NCBI GenBank assembly: GCA_001650895.1
Contig: LXYH01000012.1
Location: 1 to 64,000, forward strand
Length of the DNA stretch: 64,000 bases
Reading direction: 5' to 3'
Source of the DNA: Rhodobacteraceae bacterium EhC02
GTDB taxonomy: Bacteria > Pseudomonadota > Alphaproteobacteria > Rhodobacterales > Rhodobacteraceae
Shown here: piece by piece, positions 50,870 to 61,165 of the stretch
How the letters are laid out: the number at the start of each line of letters is the position of its first letter
Numbering within the stretch: position 1 is the first letter of the stretch
Notes under the pieces: generated by a model
What the model was told of the DNA's origin: nothing
Seen by the model: the letters and a program-made list of their open reading frames with translations, nothing else
Database searches by the model: none
Program-made: the position numbers and the translations under genes

Positions 50870-52356
50870 GACAGATCTCCTTTCGCCTCTGGACCTCGCG
50901 CAGGGCGCGCCAGGTCGGGATTGAGTGCCTGAACGGTTTCCAGCACGACGCGTTCGGCGCCTTGCGCCAGCGCGGCGCGCTCTGCCTCGTCCCGCAGGGT
51001 CTTCGCCGCCGAGATCCGGGTCAGCACCGGATGGCGCGCCACGATACGGTCAAGAGCGGCTTGCGCATCGGCATCCCAGGGGAAGTCGCGGCGCAGGGTC
51101 GTGGGTGTCGCCTCGGCCGCGTCCATGACGCTGGCCAGGGGCAGGATATGGAACAGCGCATCGAACAGCCCGTTGCATACTTCCTGCAAAAGATAAGTCG
51201 CCCCGGCATAGCCCATCATCGGCGTGCCGGTGTGCCGCCGGATCGCGGCACCGGGAAAGGACGCCGGAATGAAGGCGGGGCTTGGTCCATGCCCGCCCTT
51301 CATTTCGGCCAGGTACATCTTTTCATTGATGCTGCCCAAAACGATCAGCGGGCGTTTCTGATGCATCAGCGCCTTGACCTCGACGTTGTTCGTCTTGGTC
51401 CCCGCGACACGGGCCACCGCAAAGGCGCAGGGAAAGCCCAGGTCGCCTTCCAGGAAATGGCGGATCCCGCGGGCATAGGTCTCATTCGCCACCACCGCGA
51501 AGCTGGCGGTTGCAAAGAAATCCTGCGTCACGCTGCGCCACAGATCCCAGACCGGCTTGATCGTGGAATGCTTCTCGCGCGCGATGAACGGCTCGGGGTC
51601 CAGCCCCAGCATCTCGCCCAGCTTGCGCAGGAACTTCGTGGTGCTGTCCACACCGATCGGTGCCTGCAGGTAAGGCTTGCCCAGGCATTCGCACAGGCCA
51701 CGGCCGAATTCGCGATACATGCAGATGTTCACATCCGCATTCACCAGGTTACGCATCTCGGCCACATGGCTGCCAAGCGGCATCACCATATTGACCTCGG
51801 CCCCGATCCCTTCGACCAGACGCCGGATTTCCGCCAGATCGGAGGGCATGTTGAACACGCCATACATCGGCCCAAGGATGTTCACGCGGGGGGCTGCCCC
51901 CTCTTCGCGCTTCTTCTCGGGCGGCATGCGGCCCTTGGTCATGCCGAATTCGGTAAAGATCCATGTCATCGCGCGGTCAGCACTTTGCCATTGATCCTCG
52001 TCGATCGTGCGCGGCAGGAACCGCTGGATATTCGTGCCCTGCGGGGTCACGCCACCACCGATCATCTCGGCGATGGATCCGGTCACCACAACGGCGGGCA
52101 ATGCCGGATCAAGCGTGCCCCAGGCACGTTTCATCGCATCCTCGGTACCCGATCCCATCTCGCCTTCGCCCAGGCCGGTCACCACGATGGGCAATTCATG
52201 CGGCGGTAGCGCATCGGTGTAATGCAGCACCGATGTCACCGGCAGGTTCTCGCAACCCACAGGGCCATCGATCACCACCTGCAAACCCTTGGTGGCGCAG
52301 AAGGCATAGACCGCCCCCCAATATCCGCCTGCGCGGTCGTGGTCCTGGATCAGCAT
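50866..52356 (-). CDS. bchZ: Chlorophyllide a reductase subunit Z
   Basis: 496 residues; N-terminal [20 protein letters not shown] and [20 protein letters not shown], the latter carrying a cluster cysteine. With BchY forms the catalytic component of the nitrogenase-like chlorophyllide a reductase. ATG 52356 is preceded by GGGGAGGG. Overlaps pufQ. Confidence 0.95.
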   Translation of the reverse strand: MLIQDHDRAGGYWGAVYAFCATKGLQVVIDGPVGCENLPVTSVLHYTDALPPHELPIVVTGLGEGEMGSGTEDAMKRAWGTLDPALPAVVVTGSIAEMIGGGVTPQGTNIQRFLPRTIDEDQWQSADRAMTWIFTEFGMTKGRMPPEKKREEGAAPRVNILGPMYGVFNMPSDLAEIRRLVEGIGAEVNMVMPLGSHVAEMRNLVNADVNICMYREFGRGLCECLGKPYLQAPIGVDSTTKFLRKLGEMLGLDPEPFIAREKHSTIKPVWDLWRSVTQDFFATASFAVVANETYARGIRHFLEGDLGFPCAFAVARVAGTKTNNVEVKALMHQKRPLIVLGSINEKMYLAEMKGGHGPSPAFIPASFPGAAIRRHTGTPMMGYAGATYLLQEVCNGLFDALFHILPLASVMDAAEATPTTLRRDFPWDADAQAALDRIVARHPVLTRISAAKTLRDEAERAALAQGAERVVLETVQALNPDLARPARGPEAKGDLS

Positions 52357-52377
52357 GTCCGGCCCTCCCCGCGCTTG

Positions 52378-52392
52378 GGGGCTGTCAGCCCC
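52378..52392. repeat. Small REP-like hairpin between bchY and bchZ
   Basis: GGGGCTG-T-CAGCCCC, preceded on the minus strand by TTGAATATCC. This resembles a shorter form of the element between bchH and bchL. It ends 21 bases before the bchZ start. Confidence 0.4.
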
Positions 52393-52414
52393 TGGATATT
52401 CAAGGAAATGGTCA

Positions 52415-53986
52415 TCAGATCATCTCCTCGGCCTTGGCCGCGCGCGCGGCCTTGTCGAGTTTCTTCTGATGCAGGGCACGGAAATCGGGGCGCAGGTTCG
52501 GACTGCCCTCCCAGATCCCGGCGGTATCGCCGGTGCCGACGCCTTCGAAGAATTCCTTCATATGCTCCATCCGGTCCTTGCCCGCGATGGCGGCATTCAC
52601 CACCTCGGCCAGCGACCCTGCCCCCGCCGGACCCATCAGGGGACGCGCAGAGATCAGGTTGGTGAAGTAAAGTCCGGGGATCGCCAGCTCCTTGGCCTTC
52701 TGCACGACAGGTGTCGTGCCGATCGCCAGATCGGGGCGGATCGCCTCCATCGCGGCGCAGTCATCTTCCAATGACGCACGGAATTTCACCGTCACGCCCT
52801 TGGCGCGCAGCCATTCCGCATCTTCCGCGGACCACGGCGTCTTCGGGCAGGCCGTGCCGACATAAGGCACATTCGCACCGCTTTCGATCAGCAGGCGCGC
52901 AACCAGCAATTCACTGCCCTCATACCCGCTGAGGGTGATCGTGCCATTGATCGGCGCGCCGGCCAGGGCCGCCTTGATCGCAGGCAGGAACATGTTCTGC
53001 GCGGCGGCAACCTTGTCGGCGGGCAGGTTGAACGCCTCGCCAATCGCGGCCAGCCAACGGGCGGTGCCGTCGTGGCCCACGGGGGCGGAACCCACAACCG
53101 GACGGCCCGCCGCCTGAAACTCGCGCACGGCTGCCGTGTAGAACGGATGAATGGCCGCCACCGCGCCACAATCAAGCGCGGCATAAAGTTCGCGCCATTC
53201 GCGGCAGGGAACGACCGGCCCGGCGGTCAGCCCCATCGGGGCCAGCATTGCGCCGATCATCATGGGATCCGCCGGGAACATCTCGCCCAGCAGGGTCACG
53301 GTGGGACGATCCGATTTGCCACCCGCAGGGGCGGCGACGGGACCGGCCTTGATCTCCTTGCGCGCGTAATTCAGCATCGCACCGGCCAAGACATCCTTGG
53401 CCTCGGCATGGGTGGGGATACCAAACCCCGGCACATCAATACCCACGATCCGCACGCCGTTGATTTCCTCGGGCAGCAGACGCAGCGGCACGCCGCTGGC
53501 AGTGGGAACACAAAGGTTGGTCACGACAACCGCATCGAACTGATCCGGGTCGGCCAGTTCGTGCACCGCATCGCGGATATCCTCGAACAGCTTGCCGGTG
53601 ACCAGGGATTCCGAATTGAAGGGCACATAGCCCACCGACCGACGCGCGCCGTAGAAATGCGACACGAAGGTCAGGCCATAGACACAGCAGGCCGAGCCCG
53701 AAAGGATCGTCGCGACACGCCGCATCCGCAGGCCGACACGCAGAGACCCGAAGGCGGGGCACATGCTTTGCGGCTGATCATGCGGACCTTTCGGATAATC
53801 GGCCGCATAGCGATCCAGGATCTCGGACTGGCCCGCCATGCGCGCGGCCGCCTCCATCTCGGACGCACCGGCGTGACAACCCTGACCGTCCTGCGGCAGG
53901 GCTGCGCCTTGCTCGGGCGTCGGGTCGGGTTTTCCCAGGATCACATCAGCCTGTGCGGCGGTGTCATATGTGACTTCATCGGTCAT
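52415..53986 (-). CDS. bchY: Chlorophyllide a reductase subunit Y
   Basis: 523 residues from ATG 53986 ([20 protein letters not shown]). Cluster-ligand cysteines in [20 protein letters not shown] and [12 protein letters not shown]. Partners with BchZ. Start overlaps the stop of a 32-residue frame by four bases rather than following bchX directly. In-frame extension upstream lacks homology. Confidence 0.95.
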   Translation of the reverse strand: MTDEVTYDTAAQADVILGKPDPTPEQGAALPQDGQGCHAGASEMEAAARMAGQSEILDRYAADYPKGPHDQPQSMCPAFGSLRVGLRMRRVATILSGSACCVYGLTFVSHFYGARRSVGYVPFNSESLVTGKLFEDIRDAVHELADPDQFDAVVVTNLCVPTASGVPLRLLPEEINGVRIVGIDVPGFGIPTHAEAKDVLAGAMLNYARKEIKAGPVAAPAGGKSDRPTVTLLGEMFPADPMMIGAMLAPMGLTAGPVVPCREWRELYAALDCGAVAAIHPFYTAAVREFQAAGRPVVGSAPVGHDGTARWLAAIGEAFNLPADKVAAAQNMFLPAIKAALAGAPINGTITLSGYEGSELLVARLLIESGANVPYVGTACPKTPWSAEDAEWLRAKGVTVKFRASLEDDCAAMEAIRPDLAIGTTPVVQKAKELAIPGLYFTNLISARPLMGPAGAGSLAEVVNAAIAGKDRMEHMKEFFEGVGTGDTAGIWEGSPNLRPDFRALHQKKLDKAARAAKAEEMI

Positions 53987-54081
53987 GCGGACTTCTGTTC
54001 GGTCGGGTTCTGGGGTTGTTGCGGCGTGGCAAGGCGCTTGAGCAGCGCGTCCCACTTGGAAAGCTGATCAAGGTCAAACAT
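53983..54081 (-). CDS. Possible 32-residue small protein between bchX and bchY
   Basis: ATG at 54081 lies in the last codons of bchX (8-base overlap) and the stop overlaps the bchY start as ATGA. Sequence [20 protein letters not shown] then a Gln/Pro/Asn-rich tail ending EQKSA. The first 20 residues could form an amphipathic helix; no membrane segment. It spans the whole bchX-bchY gap and would keep translation continuous in this overlapping operon. I know of no described protein of this kind; it may act only as a coupling frame. No independent proof of expression. Confidence 0.4.
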   Translation of the reverse strand: MFDLDQLSKWDALLKRLATPQQPQNPTEQKSA

Positions 54082-55078
54082 CGTCGTACACCACCTCCAG
54101 CGAGGGTTTCGGCTGCGCGTTCGATCCGCGCATGTCCATGTCTGTCGCCGGCACCAGCTGGTAATCGCCGCCGGTGTCCTTGGCATCGAACAGCCCAAGC
54201 AGACCATCCTGGTCCAAGGGCTTCGGCCGCACCGGAGGGGCCACGCCAACAGCCTCGGCCAGTTGCGCAAACAGCGGGCCCCACTGCGATTCCATTGTCC
54301 CGACAATCTGGTAATTGGCCGATTTCTTGCGAAGATCGTCATCCTGCGGGATCGCGGCCAGAACCGGGATATTCACGGCCGATGCAAAGGCCTGCGCCTC
54401 GCCGGTGCCGTCATCCTTGTTGATGACCAAACCGGCCACGCCCACATTGCCGCCCAGCTTGCGGAAATATTCCACCGCCGAACAGACGTTGTTGGCGACA
54501 TAGAGCGACTGCAGGTCGTTCGATCCGACAAGGATCACCTTCTGCGCCATGTCGCGGGCAATCGGCAGGCCGAAGCCGCCACAGACCACATCGCCCAGGA
54601 AATCCAGAAGGACATAGTCGAAGTCCCAATCATGAAAGCCCAGCTTCTCCAGCAGCTCGAAGCCGTGGATGATGCCCCTGCCCCCGCAGCCGCGCCCCAC
54701 TTCGGGACCGCCCAGTTCCATGGCGAAGACACCATTGCGCTTGAAGCAGACATCACCGATGGCAACTTCCTCACCGGCCAGTTTCTTGCGAGTCGATGTC
54801 TCGATGATCGTGGGGCAAGCCTTTCCCCCGAACAGCAGGCTGGTCGTGTCGGATTTCGGATCGCAACCGATCAGCAGGACGCGCTTGCCCTGTTCGGCCA
54901 TCATGCAGGACAGGTTGGCCAGCGTGAAGCTTTTGCCGATACCGCCCTTGCCATAGATCGCGATGATCTGCGTTTTGCTGGTGGGTTCGCCCTGCGGCAC
55001 CTCCAGCGTCGGCTCCTCATGCGCCTCGTCACGCAGACGGCGGTCGAAGTCCTTCAGATTCGGTACATCGTCTTTCAC
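54074..55078 (-). CDS. bchX: Chlorophyllide a reductase iron protein BchX
   Basis: 334-residue NifH-like protein: P-loop [15 protein letters not shown], switch CDPKSDTTS, [4Fe-4S] cysteines in GRGCGGRGI and [11 protein letters not shown]. It delivers electrons to BchYZ for reduction of ring B of chlorophyllide a. Start overlaps the bchC stop by four bases. Confidence 0.96.
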   Translation of the reverse strand: MKDDVPNLKDFDRRLRDEAHEEPTLEVPQGEPTSKTQIIAIYGKGGIGKSFTLANLSCMMAEQGKRVLLIGCDPKSDTTSLLFGGKACPTIIETSTRKKLAGEEVAIGDVCFKRNGVFAMELGGPEVGRGCGGRGIIHGFELLEKLGFHDWDFDYVLLDFLGDVVCGGFGLPIARDMAQKVILVGSNDLQSLYVANNVCSAVEYFRKLGGNVGVAGLVINKDDGTGEAQAFASAVNIPVLAAIPQDDDLRKKSANYQIVGTMESQWGPLFAQLAEAVGVAPPVRPKPLDQDGLLGLFDAKDTGGDYQLVPATDMDMRGSNAQPKPSLEVVYDDV

Positions 55079-56019
55079 GCTACGTCCTTCCAGTTCAGGA
55101 TCATTTTCAGACAGGCCGGATCGTCGAAGGCTGTCCGGTAGGCAGAGGGCGCATCCTTGGCGGCGGCCTGATGGGTGATCAGTCCCGCCAATGACAGCGC
55201 ACCATTCTCGACAAGCGACCGTGTGGCGATCAGGTCATCGCGCGCCCATTCGGCCGCGATGCGAAACCGGGCCTCTTTCATGAAGGCCGGCGGAAAGGCA
55301 AAGCTGAGAGGGTCGGTATAGAAGCCGGCCAGCACGATCTCGCCGCCCTTGCGGATGCGGGTGACCAGTTCGTTCAGCAAGGCGCCGTTGCCCGATGCAT
55401 CGTAGATCGCGCCATAGTCCCGGCGCGGGTCATCCTCGGGCGCAATCACCTGGTAGCCTTCGGCGCCGGAACGGCGATCCGCATTGACCTCCCAAACCGT
55501 TGGCGCAGGCGCACCGGCCGCGACGGTCAGTCGCGCCAGCAACCGACCAAGCACACCGTGCCCGATGATCAGATCCGGCACCGCCTTGTCCAGGCCGGCC
55601 ATCGCATGGCGCGCAGTGGCCGCCAGCGCAAGCAGCGCGCCTTCAGCCCCAAGGCCCGCATCGATTCGCGTCACGCGGTCAGCTGCCGTCACGACACGAC
55701 GCGCCGCGCCACCGAACAGCCCGAAGGCTTCACGGTAGCAACTGGCGCCCGGCACGAAGACGTGATCGCCGACACGGTAACCGGAGTCAGCACCGGCCTC
55801 GACAACTTCGCCAGCCGCCTCGTAACCCGGCACCAGCGGATAACCCATGCCGGGGAATGGCGGCATCTGTCCCGACCAGAACAGCTTTTCGGTTCCTGTT
55901 GAAATTCCGGAATGCGCAACCTCGACCACGAGGTCGGAGGCCGAGGGGTCCGTCAGATCAAGACATTCCACCGACAGGTCGCGGGGACCGTTCAGAAGGA
56001 CTGCGTGTGTCTGCATCAT
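55075..56019 (-). CDS. bchC: Bacteriochlorophyllide a dehydrogenase
   Basis: 314 residues, medium-chain dehydrogenase family: [22 protein letters not shown] and [15 protein letters not shown] at the N-terminus, [17 protein letters not shown] nucleotide region. Oxidises the 3-hydroxyethyl group to 3-acetyl. First gene of bchCXYZ-puf; two PpsR boxes lie directly upstream on a sigma-70-like promoter. Confidence 0.95.
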   Translation of the reverse strand: MMQTHAVLLNGPRDLSVECLDLTDPSASDLVVEVAHSGISTGTEKLFWSGQMPPFPGMGYPLVPGYEAAGEVVEAGADSGYRVGDHVFVPGASCYREAFGLFGGAARRVVTAADRVTRIDAGLGAEGALLALAATARHAMAGLDKAVPDLIIGHGVLGRLLARLTVAAGAPAPTVWEVNADRRSGAEGYQVIAPEDDPRRDYGAIYDASGNGALLNELVTRIRKGGEIVLAGFYTDPLSFAFPPAFMKEARFRIAAEWARDDLIATRSLVENGALSLAGLITHQAAAKDAPSAYRTAFDDPACLKMILNWKDVA

Positions 56020-56078
56020 CCCCTCCTGTCGTTACGGAATCCGAGCGGGAAAGACTCGGATCGAGTGGTGTCATTATC

Positions 56079-56096
56079 TGTCAGTTTAATGTTACA
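56079..56096. promoter_or_regulatory. PpsR box, proximal, bchC promoter
   Basis: TGT-N12-ACA, perfect. On the minus strand it covers TAAACT (56088-56083), the likely -10 of the bchC promoter. Confidence 0.88.
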
Positions 56097-56104
56097 GGCC
56101 AAAC

Positions 56105-56122
56105 TGTCAACATAAATGGACA
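56105..56122. promoter_or_regulatory. PpsR box, distal, bchC promoter
   Basis: TGT-N12-ACA, perfect, eight bases from the proximal box. On the minus strand it contains TTGACA (56110-56105), 16 bases before the TAAACT -10, so the two boxes cover both promoter elements, as in the classical bchC promoter. Confidence 0.88.
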
Positions 56123-56139
56123 GTTTCGATGCAAGCTTG

Positions 56140-57282
56140 TCAGAGGGGTTTCGCGCAGGTGACGACAGAGGTCACAAACGGGCGAAGCGGCGCAGGCGCC
56201 TTGCACTGAATGAAACCTGCTTGCGTGCAAAGTCGCGCTATTTCCGCAGAAGATCGCGTTTTTCCTGTCCGCATCGCCATCGTGTAGAAAGCGAAATAGA
56301 CATCGCCCGCACGCTCTGGCACCGCACCGCCCGACATCGGCTCGGACACTATCAAGCGGCCACCGGGCGGCAAACTGTCAAATATTTTGGACAGAAGGCT
56401 TCTCACCGTGTCATCGGAATGGTCGTAAAGCACGCGGATCAGCGAAATCGCATCCGCACCATACGCAAGCGAATCGCTGCGGAAGGACCCGCCATGAACC
56501 GACAGGCGCCCGCCCTGCCCCGCAGCCTCGAACCGGGCCAAGGCACCGGGGACGACATCGGGCAGATCGAAGACCATCAGATCAAGCCTGGGATAGGCCT
56601 GCGCGACCGCAAGCGCGAATGCGCCCGAACCACCACCCACATCCATCAGGCAGCGGACATCCGAAAGATCGACCATGCGCAACGTATCCTGCGCCACAAG
56701 CGCCTGGCTGTCCGCCATCAGATCGGAATAGGTCCGCGTCACCTTGGGATCGACGTCTCCGCGCGCGCCAAAGACATAGGGCCAGAAATCGGCAAGCTCG
56801 GTATCCACTTCACCACACAGCAGGGCAACGGGATCCTCCATGTCGCGGTAGAAGGCGCGGTGATGCAGGATCATCGCCTCAAGGCCGGGAACACCCAGCA
56901 GCGCCGCCCCCTTTCGGACAAGCGCAAAGCGGCCATCCCTTTGCCGTCGAATCAACCCGAGGGCAGATGCGGCCTGCAACAGGATCTCCATGCGCTCGGG
57001 CATCATGCCGGCATCACGCGCCAGTCCGGCGGCACTGCGGGGTCCGTCCATCAAGCGGTGCAGAACCCGCAACTCGACAATCGCCATCAGCACCTGCGAC
57101 TGCACGAAACCGGACACCAGATCGAAAATCTCGGCGCCCTCACGCCGGGCCAGTCCACGCGTCAATGGAAAGTGACTTGCCCAAGCCTGAAAGGACGGGC
57201 GCGCAATCAACCTGTTGAACCAGCCCCTGAGGCGCGGCTTCGCACGCTGCGGCATATCGGGGCCCGTCGCCGCATCGCTCAT
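56140..57282 (-). CDS. crtF: Hydroxyneurosporene O-methyltransferase
   Basis: 380 residues from ATG 57282. C-terminal SAM-dependent O-methyltransferase domain ([39 protein letters not shown]) and a winged-helix dimerisation domain before it. Methylates 1-hydroxy carotenoids in spheroidene synthesis. Starts five bases after crtE. The bchC promoter and PpsR boxes lie after its stop. Confidence 0.93.
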   Translation of the reverse strand: MSDAATGPDMPQRAKPRLRGWFNRLIARPSFQAWASHFPLTRGLARREGAEIFDLVSGFVQSQVLMAIVELRVLHRLMDGPRSAAGLARDAGMMPERMEILLQAASALGLIRRQRDGRFALVRKGAALLGVPGLEAMILHHRAFYRDMEDPVALLCGEVDTELADFWPYVFGARGDVDPKVTRTYSDLMADSQALVAQDTLRMVDLSDVRCLMDVGGGSGAFALAVAQAYPRLDLMVFDLPDVVPGALARFEAAGQGGRLSVHGGSFRSDSLAYGADAISLIRVLYDHSDDTVRSLLSKIFDSLPPGGRLIVSEPMSGGAVPERAGDVYFAFYTMAMRTGKTRSSAEIARLCTQAGFIQCKAPAPLRPFVTSVVTCAKPL

Positions 57283-57286
57283 GGCA

Positions 57287-58156
57287 TCACCGCGCGCTGC
57301 GCGCCGGGGCAACAGGCGTCAGGCGCTCGGCCTGCTTGCGCACCATCTCGGCCAGTTGCGCCTCGCCGGGGCAGGACGGAATAGAGGCGATGGCACCGCC
57401 CAGAATATCCTTGAGCCGCCTGATCGCACCGTCCACACCCAACGCCGACACCGCATTGGGCCGGCCATGCAGGTCGTCCTGACCCACCGGCTTGCCAAGC
57501 GTTTCGGCATCGTAAAGCGTGTCGCGCAGATCATCGGCCACCTGGAACGCCTCTCCGATCCGGGCCCCCAGTTCGAACCAGGGCTCGGCCTCCTGGCCTG
57601 CGGCAATGGCACCCATCTGGGTTGCGGCGATGAAAAGCGCCCCGGTCTTGGATTTGTGATAGGCGGACAGATCGATCTGCGCCTCGCTTTCCCAACCCTG
57701 GCCTGCGCAGATGCCGTTGGGCATCCCGGTCTGGCGCGCCAGTGTCAGCACCAGCTCGGCGCAGCGCATCGGATCATGACGCGCTTCGCGCGCAAGAACC
57801 TCGAAAGCCAGAACGATCAGGCTGTCACCCGCAAGAACGGCAAGCGGTTGCGAAAAGGCGCGATGCACCGAGGGCTTGCCGCGCCGCATGTCCGCATCGT
57901 CGAAGCAGGGCAGATCGTCATGAACAAGGCTGGCACAGTGAATCAGCTCCAGCGCGGCAGCGGCCGCATCCGACAGGGCGGGCTTGTCATCGCCGCAGGC
58001 CATCGCGACAGACATAAGGATGGTGGGCCGGATTCGCGCCCCGCCCGGAGAGGTGGAATAATCCAGAGCCGCCGAAAGCTGTGCGGGCGCGACCCCGCCC
58101 CGGCCGATCGCAATGGCGCGGCAAACGGCGGCGTCAATTCGTGAATGCAAGCTCAT
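57287..58156 (-). CDS. crtE: Geranylgeranyl diphosphate synthase
   Basis: 289 residues from ATG 58156 (a GTG one codon earlier is possible). Two aspartate-rich motifs: [15 protein letters not shown] and [10 protein letters not shown]. It makes GGPP for carotenoids and the bacteriochlorophyll tail. Divergent from crtD with tandem PpsR boxes between. Confidence 0.94.
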   Translation of the reverse strand: MSLHSRIDAAVCRAIAIGRGGVAPAQLSAALDYSTSPGGARIRPTILMSVAMACGDDKPALSDAAAAALELIHCASLVHDDLPCFDDADMRRGKPSVHRAFSQPLAVLAGDSLIVLAFEVLAREARHDPMRCAELVLTLARQTGMPNGICAGQGWESEAQIDLSAYHKSKTGALFIAATQMGAIAAGQEAEPWFELGARIGEAFQVADDLRDTLYDAETLGKPVGQDDLHGRPNAVSALGVDGAIRRLKDILGGAIASIPSCPGEAQLAEMVRKQAERLTPVAPARSAR

Positions 58157-58178
58157 CACACCGGCCCTTTCGCCAATA

Positions 58179-58196
58179 TGTCAGTTTTTACCGACA
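58179..58196. promoter_or_regulatory. PpsR box 1, crtE/crtD divergent promoter
   Basis: TGT-N12-ACA, perfect, 23 bases from the crtE start. Confidence 0.85.
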
Positions 58197-58202
58197 CCAA
58201 TG

Positions 58203-58220
58203 TGTAAATCATACTGGACA
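58203..58220. promoter_or_regulatory. PpsR box 2, crtE/crtD divergent promoter
   Basis: TGT-N12-ACA, perfect, six bases from box 1 and 43 bases from the crtD start. Pairing of boxes between divergent genes allows shared repression. Confidence 0.85.
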
Positions 58221-58263
58221 GTTTGCACCGACGAGTCAACAATCCTGGCAAGAGGTTTCAGAT

Positions 58264-59820
58264 ATGCCAAACGTTCCCCAGGGTCCGGCCAAAAGGATCA
58301 TCGTCATCGGCGCCGGCATCGCGGGCATTGCAACGGCATTGCGGCTGTCAGGTTTCGCGCGCGAAACCTCGCAAGAGATCCTCGTGCTGGATCGCCTTGC
58401 CGCACCCGGCGGCAAGATGCGGACCTTGCCATCGAAGGCTGGCCCGATCGATGCGGGGCCCACCGTGCTGACGATGCGGCATGTCTTCGACGAGTTGCTG
58501 GCCTCAGTCGGCGAAAGGCTTGAAGACCACGTGACGTTGATTCCGCAGGATATTCTGGCGCGGCATTGGTGGCCGGACGGAAGCACCCTTGACCTGCACG
58601 CCAATCCGGAGGACAGCGCCGCCGCGATCCGCGCCTTTTCTGGCGGGAAATCGGAACGGGACTTTCACGCCTTCAACCGCCGCGCGGCACAATTGTTCAA
58701 GGCTTTCGACGCGCCGATGATGCAGGCAGCGGAACCAAGCCTGTCGTCCCTGACATCGCATGTGATGCGCAACCCAGCCCTGATCCCGGCCATGGCGCCA
58801 CAGTCCAGCATGGCGGACATGCTGTCGCGCCAGTTCAGCGATCCGCGCCTTGCGCAGCTTTTTGGACGCTATGCCACCTATGTTGGCGGCTCTCCCTATC
58901 GTTCGCCTGCGATCCTGGCCCTGATCTGGCAGGCCGAAGCCGGCGGCGTCTGGTGCGTCAAGGGCGGCATGCATCAATTGGCAAAGTCTCTTGCCGTGCT
59001 GGCCCAATCCCGCGGCGTCGTATTTTCCCATGGCGCACATGTCACGCGGATCGAGGCCACGGACGGCCAGGTCCGCGCGGTGCACCTGGCAGGCGGCGAA
59101 AGGATCCCGGCGGATGCGGTTGTCTTCAACGGCGATCCGCGGGCGCTGGCAACCGGCGCGCTTGGCCCTGATGTCGGGGATGTCGCCGCAGCCACGCGCA
59201 ACAGCGCCCGAAGCCTGTCGGCAAGGGTATGGTCATTCGCGGCAAAGCCGTCCGGCCCGGATCTTGTCCATCACAACGTCTTCTTCAGCGCCAACCCCCG
59301 CGCGGAATTCGCAGCCCTCGAACAGGGTCTCAACCCCGACGCGCCTACGCTCTACATCTGCGCCGAAGATCGCGGACATGGCAGCCCCCTGCCCGAACAT
59401 GAACGCTTTGAAATCATAGCGAACGCTCCACCGATCACTGGCCCCACATCGACCCTTGAGGATTTTCCGGCATGTCAGACGCAGACTTTTCAAACCCTCG
59501 CCCGTTTCGGTCTGACCTTCGACACACCGCCGGGACCCGAAGCCCTGACGACGCCTCAGGGCTTCGACCGTCTTTTTCCCGCTTCGACCGGATCCCTCTA
59601 CGGGCAGAGCCCGCACGGCATGATGGCGGCATTCCAGAGACCGACGGCGCGGACACAGATCCGCGGGCTTTACCTAGCAGGCGGCGGGACGCATCCGGGG
59701 GCGGGTGTCCCGATGGCAACCCTCTCCGCGCGGCACGCAGCCGAGGCGATCTTGAAAGACCTTTCTTCAACATCGAGGTCCCGCCAAATGGCTATGCCTG
59801 GTGGTATGTCGACGGCATAA
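58264..59820 (+). CDS. crtD: Methoxyneurosporene/hydroxyneurosporene 3,4-desaturase
   Basis: 518 residues from ATG 58264 with AGAGG upstream. FAD motif IVIGAGIAGIATALRLSG, amine-oxidase-like PGGKMRTLPSKAGPIDAGPT, and the C-terminal LYLAGGGTHPGAGVPMATLS signature of CrtI/CrtD desaturases. Introduces the C-3,4 double bond. Its last 16 or so codons run over the region that, in another frame, matches the N-terminus of CrtC. Confidence 0.94.
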   Translation: MPNVPQGPAKRIIVIGAGIAGIATALRLSGFARETSQEILVLDRLAAPGGKMRTLPSKAGPIDAGPTVLTMRHVFDELLASVGERLEDHVTLIPQDILARHWWPDGSTLDLHANPEDSAAAIRAFSGGKSERDFHAFNRRAAQLFKAFDAPMMQAAEPSLSSLTSHVMRNPALIPAMAPQSSMADMLSRQFSDPRLAQLFGRYATYVGGSPYRSPAILALIWQAEAGGVWCVKGGMHQLAKSLAVLAQSRGVVFSHGAHVTRIEATDGQVRAVHLAGGERIPADAVVFNGDPRALATGALGPDVGDVAAATRNSARSLSARVWSFAAKPSGPDLVHHNVFFSANPRAEFAALEQGLNPDAPTLYICAEDRGHGSPLPEHERFEIIANAPPITGPTSTLEDFPACQTQTFQTLARFGLTFDTPPGPEALTTPQGFDRLFPASTGSLYGQSPHGMMAAFQRPTARTQIRGLYLAGGGTHPGAGVPMATLSARHAAEAILKDLSSTSRSRQMAMPGGMSTA

Positions 59821-59846
59821 GCGAGGATGGCACCCGCGCCGTTTCC

Positions 59847-60692
59847 GTGATCGGCTTCATCGGGTCGGTATTTTCGCCATGGTACCGCTGGTCCGGGCGG
59901 CGCGACCCGGCAAATCACTGCTGCATCAACGTGGCGACCTACGGACCGGGCGGGCGCTTTACCATGACGGATCGCGGAAGGTCCGCCCTGCGCCAGACCG
60001 CGTCCCGGCTTGAGGTCGGCCCCTCGATGATGCGGTGGGATGGTGGGGCGCTGATCATCGACATCGACGAGGTTTCCGGCCCGCCCATCATCAGCAGGGT
60101 CCGCGGACAGATCAGGGTCACCCCCTCGGCCATTACCGGGGTCGAACTGCCACTGACACCGGATGGCGCCCATGTCTGGCGGCCTTTCGCGCCCACCTCG
60201 AATATCGAGGTCGAGCTGAACAGCCCCGGTTGGCAATGGCAGGGGCATGGCTATTTCGATGCGAACTTCGGCACCCGCGCACTGGAGGATGATTTCACCT
60301 ACTGGACCTGGGGGCGCTATCCGACAGAGGCAGGAAGCACATGCTTTTACGACGCGACGCGTCTGGACGGCAGCGAACTGGCGGCAGGCATACAGTTTGA
60401 CGCGGACGGCGCTGCACGGGTGATCCCCCTACCCCCCAAGACGAAAATGCGCCGGAGCCTGTGGGCCGTGGCGCGTGAAACCCGCGCCGACCCCGGCTAT
60501 CAGCCCAAGCAGGTCAAGAACATGCTGGATGCGCCATTCTACAGCCGGTCAGCCGTACGCACCCAGCTCGATGGCGTGGAAACCGTGGGCGTGCACGAGG
60601 CGTTGGACCTGAGGCGATTCCGCAGTCCGCTTCTCAAGCCTATGCTGGCCGTGCGGGTGCCCCGGCGCCCCAACTGGGCCTTTCGTGATTGA
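59847..60692 (+). CDS. crtC: Hydroxyneurosporene synthase (carotenoid 1,2-hydratase); start uncertain
   Basis: 281 residues if translation begins at GTG 59847 (VIGFIGSVFSPWYRWSG), a start matching how some Rhodobacter CrtC proteins are annotated. Homology-like sequence (VPPNGYAWWYVDGISEDG) continues upstream in frame to about 59775, yet no ATG, GTG or TTG occurs between the ATG at 59472 inside crtD and 59847. Body motifs: RDPANHCCINVATYGPGGR, HGYFDANFGTRALEDDFTYW. The enzyme hydrates the C-1,2 bond of neurosporene or its derivatives. Overlap with crtD end suggests coupling. Stop abuts that of the convergent tspO. Confidence 0.85.
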   Translation: MIGFIGSVFSPWYRWSGRRDPANHCCINVATYGPGGRFTMTDRGRSALRQTASRLEVGPSMMRWDGGALIIDIDEVSGPPIISRVRGQIRVTPSAITGVELPLTPDGAHVWRPFAPTSNIEVELNSPGWQWQGHGYFDANFGTRALEDDFTYWTWGRYPTEAGSTCFYDATRLDGSELAAGIQFDADGAARVIPLPPKTKMRRSLWAVARETRADPGYQPKQVKNMLDAPFYSRSAVRTQLDGVETVGVHEALDLRRFRSPLLKPMLAVRVPRRPNWAFRD

Positions 60693-61160
60693 TCAGGCGC
60701 CCCGCGCAATCGCGGGGTTCAGGCGCCAGACAGATGCGTTCAGCGCAGCGGCAATCGTCACCCAGAGCAGGTAGGGCACGAAAAGAAGTCCCGCGATCCA
60801 ATCCACCTGCCAGAGCGCGACCAACGCGCCAAGCACGGCAAGCCAAAGGGCCACGATCACGACAAAACCAAGCCGAATTTTCTTGAGACCGAAGAACACC
60901 GGGGTCCAAAGTCCGTTCAGCGCGATCTGCAGCGCCCAGAACGCCATGGCGTACTGGCTGTCAGGCAGGACAGCCGCGCGCGCACCCGCCGCAGCCATGC
61001 AGCCGTAAAGCACGAACCATTTGACGGGAAAAACCCAATCCGGCGGTGTCCAGCTTGGCTTGTTGAGGGCACGATACCATTTGCCGGGCTGAAACAGCCC
61101 GCCTGTCATGCCTGCACCAAGGCAGGCCCCGAGGAATACAAGGAACAAGAGCCAATCCAT
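60693..61160 (-). CDS. tspO: Tryptophan-rich sensory protein TspO
   Basis: 155 residues, five membrane helices, Trp-rich loops (GKWYRALNKPSWTPPDWVFP) and LNGLWTPVFFGLKK, as in R. sphaeroides TspO (CrtK). An outer-membrane regulator in Rhodobacter that modulates tetrapyrrole flux and photosynthesis gene expression with oxygen. Five bases downstream of crtB, its usual partner. Confidence 0.94.
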   Translation of the reverse strand: MDWLLFLVFLGACLGAGMTGGLFQPGKWYRALNKPSWTPPDWVFPVKWFVLYGCMAAAGARAAVLPDSQYAMAFWALQIALNGLWTPVFFGLKKIRLGFVVIVALWLAVLGALVALWQVDWIAGLLFVPYLLWVTIAAALNASVWRLNPAIARGA

Positions 61161-61165
61161 ATCGA

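Noticed and set aside
52357-52414. Search for another small gene between bchY and bchZ
   Set aside because: Only 58 bases, occupied by the hairpin and the bchZ ribosome-binding site.
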